Assembly (NCBI GenBank): GCA_003170935.1
Contig: PMYA01000094.1
Location: 1,813-8,541, forward strand
DNA length: 6,729 bases
DNA from: Methanobacteriota archaeon
GTDB lineage: Archaea; Halobacteriota; Bog-38; Methanoflorentales; Methanoflorentaceae
Direction: 5' to 3'
A program made the translations under genes and the position numbers. Positions 6,024-6,729 of the stretch are shown here, one piece after another; position 1 is the stretch's first letter, and each line of letters starts with the position of its first letter. The notes beneath the pieces were generated by a model, which made no database searches, was not told where the DNA came from, and saw only the letters and a list, made by a program, of their open reading frames with translations.

Positions 6024-6070
6024 CTATATAGCTTCTATTTACCTAGGTACATATAACAGTGTTATGGAGG
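6024..6070 (+). promoter_or_regulatory. promoter, palindromic operator candidates and ribosome-binding site of the SnoaL-like gene
   Basis: CTATATAG (6024-6031) is a TATA-like element placing transcription start at about 6052. Two perfect palindromes follow: TACCTAGGTA (6040-6049) and ATAACAGTGTTAT (6053-6065). The second covers the predicted start site and abuts the Shine-Dalgarno sequence GGAGG (6066-6070), which is 9 bases from the ATG. A repressor bound here would block initiation. A further TATA-like stretch (GTATATAAC) at about 5973-5981 could serve either strand. Confidence 0.5.
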
Positions 6071-6079
6071 GTTTTTTAG

Positions 6080-6517
6080 ATGACCGTCGAAGAAAACAAG
6101 CAATTAATGACAACGTTGGATGACGCATGGAACAGCCAAGACTGGGACACGTTCAATAAACGTCATCACGAAGAAGTTGCCGTGTACTGGCCGGGGCAAT
6201 CCGACCCGACGAAAGGACAACATGCACACCAAGAAGAGGCTGAGCAATTCTTCAAGACCTTTCCCGACAACCGTGTGGGGAACCGCCCATATCAGGTGCT
6301 CTTTGGTGAGGGCGACTGGACGTGTTCGATATCCATTTTCACCGGGACGATGACTGGCCCTATGCCCGGACCTGACGGAAAGGACATTCAACCCACAAAC
6401 AAGAAATTTGAAGTCGAGTTTTGCACGGTCGCCCACTGGAATGATAAAGGTGAGATCGTTCAAGAGAAGCTCTTCTACGATTTGGTCGGGCTCATGAAAC
6501 AGATTGGTCTTATGTAA
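6080..6517 (+). CDS. SnoaL-like / ester cyclase family protein
   Basis: A 145-residue single-domain protein of the NTF2-like alpha+beta barrel type, most like the SnoaL-related ester-cyclase group. The order of elements fits: N-terminal helix with AWNSQDWDTF (17-26), then the region HHEEVAVYWPG (29-39), a second helix EEAEQFFKTFPDNRV (52-66), strands containing WTCSISIFTGTMTGPMPGPDG (80-100), and the closing strand with KFEVEFCTVAHWNDKGEIVQEKLFYD. It ends with the typical MKQIGLM. These folds bind small ring compounds; true polyketide cyclases are a minority, so enzyme activity is not assured. The ATG is fixed by GGAGG at 9 bases. A proline- and charge-rich middle and lack of a signal peptide indicate a cytoplasmic protein. 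It lies 139 bases before the dioxygenase on the same strand, but inverted repeats in that gap suggest separate control. Confidence 0.85.
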   Translation: MTVEENKQLMTTLDDAWNSQDWDTFNKRHHEEVAVYWPGQSDPTKGQHAHQEEAEQFFKTFPDNRVGNRPYQVLFGEGDWTCSISIFTGTMTGPMPGPDGKDIQPTNKKFEVEFCTVAHWNDKGEIVQEKLFYDLVGLMKQIGLM

Positions 6518-6582
6518 GGGGCCCTGTTTTGGATTAATGACGAAATTTGACGTTACCGCTACACGTACTTAAGGAAAGAGAG

Positions 6583-6596
6583 ACCACTTTTGTGGT
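6583..6596 (+). repeat. small hairpin ACCAC-TTTT-GTGGT
   Basis: A perfect 5-base stem with a TTTT loop lies 65 bases after the SnoaL-like stop. It has no T-run behind it, so it is a poor terminator; it may be a binding site or chance. Confidence 0.25.
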
Positions 6597-6614
6597 TCCA
6601 TTGTGCCAGAAACG

Positions 6615-6632
6615 CTTGATTGTTTAATCAAG
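6615..6632 (+). repeat. inverted repeat CTTGATT-GTTT-AATCAAG before the dioxygenase
   Basis: A perfect 7-base inverted repeat with a 4-base spacer ends 24 bases before the dioxygenase ATG. It contains TTTAAT, which could act as a TATA element for a nearly leaderless mRNA, and so might be an operator overlapping the promoter. The ribosome-binding site GAGGA (6646-6650) lies 6 bases before the ATG. Confidence 0.4.
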
Positions 6633-6656
6633 AGTATGAGGCTTTGAGGAAGAGCT

Positions 6657-6729
6657 ATGTCTGCAGACGTACTGCCCACTTTATTTGTATCGCACGGCGC
6701 CCCCACACTGCCTCTCGAGAACGTCCCGG
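6657..6729 (+). CDS. extradiol ring-cleavage dioxygenase, LigB/DODA family (5' part)
   Basis: Only the first 24 codons are in the window. They read MSADVLPTLFVSHGAPTLPL and continue ENVP. The LPTLFVSHGAPTL signature is the start of class III extradiol dioxygenases of the DODA/YgiD type; the His of SHG (residue 13) is one of the expected metal ligands. Such enzymes open catechol-like rings using Fe(II) or Zn, for example on DOPA. The ATG is preceded by GAGGA at 6 bases. Family members run to about 260 residues, so roughly nine tenths of the gene lies beyond the edge. It follows the SnoaL-like gene on the same strand at 139 bases; co-transcription is possible. Assignment rests on a short but very characteristic N-terminus. 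Confidence 0.75.
   Translation, partial: MSADVLPTLFVSHGAPTLPLENVP

Noticed and set aside
6104..6463. 119-codon minus-strand open frame opposite the SnoaL-like gene
   Set aside because: The plus-strand protein has a clear fold pattern, promoter and ribosome-binding site; the opposite frame has none.

Overview
The window looks archaeal. Several genes have a TATA-like hexamer about 40-50 bases before the start codon and a short leader with a good Shine-Dalgarno site. This is clearest for the short-chain dehydrogenase, the small zinc protein and the SnoaL-like gene. The DrrAB-type transporter and the tiny cysteine-rich proteins fit a mesophilic euryarchaeon, perhaps a methanogen relative. That placement is inference: no rRNA or other marker gene lies here.

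Layout, left to right. At 84-170 (minus) there is a possible 28-residue ORF downstream of the transporter operon. Positions 262-2023 (minus) hold a two-gene ABC exporter, ATPase first and ABC-2 permease second; they overlap by 8 bases and the permease starts at a GTG. At 2245-3205 (plus) a tiny leader ORF precedes an alpha/beta hydrolase that is broken into two reading frames by what looks like one missing A. Positions 3206-3556 have no convincing gene. Positions 3557-4333 (minus) hold a classical SDR oxidoreductase, divergent from a full-length pirin at 4542-5453 (plus). At 5523-5628 (plus) lies a decayed or frameshifted cysteine-rich mini-gene. At 5756-5893 (minus) there is a 45-residue zinc-ribbon-like gene with its own promoter and terminator. 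At 6080-6517 (plus) is a SnoaL-like/ester-cyclase protein with palindromes in its promoter. The first 24 codons of a LigB/DODA-type extradiol dioxygenase run off the right edge from 6657.

Apart from the ABC pair and possibly the last two plus-strand genes, these are single-gene units on alternating strands, not one operon. The theme is accessory small-molecule handling: an exporter, an esterase-like hydrolase, an NAD(P)-dependent oxidoreductase, pirin, a SnoaL-fold protein and a ring-cleavage-type dioxygenase. This suggests detoxification or modification of aromatic or other xenobiotic compounds, but nothing in the sequence proves a shared pathway. No CRISPR array, insertion sequence, tRNA or rRNA was seen. 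The least expected content is the set of very small or broken genes: the zinc protein, the GT-slippage mini-gene, the leader ORF and the split hydrolase.
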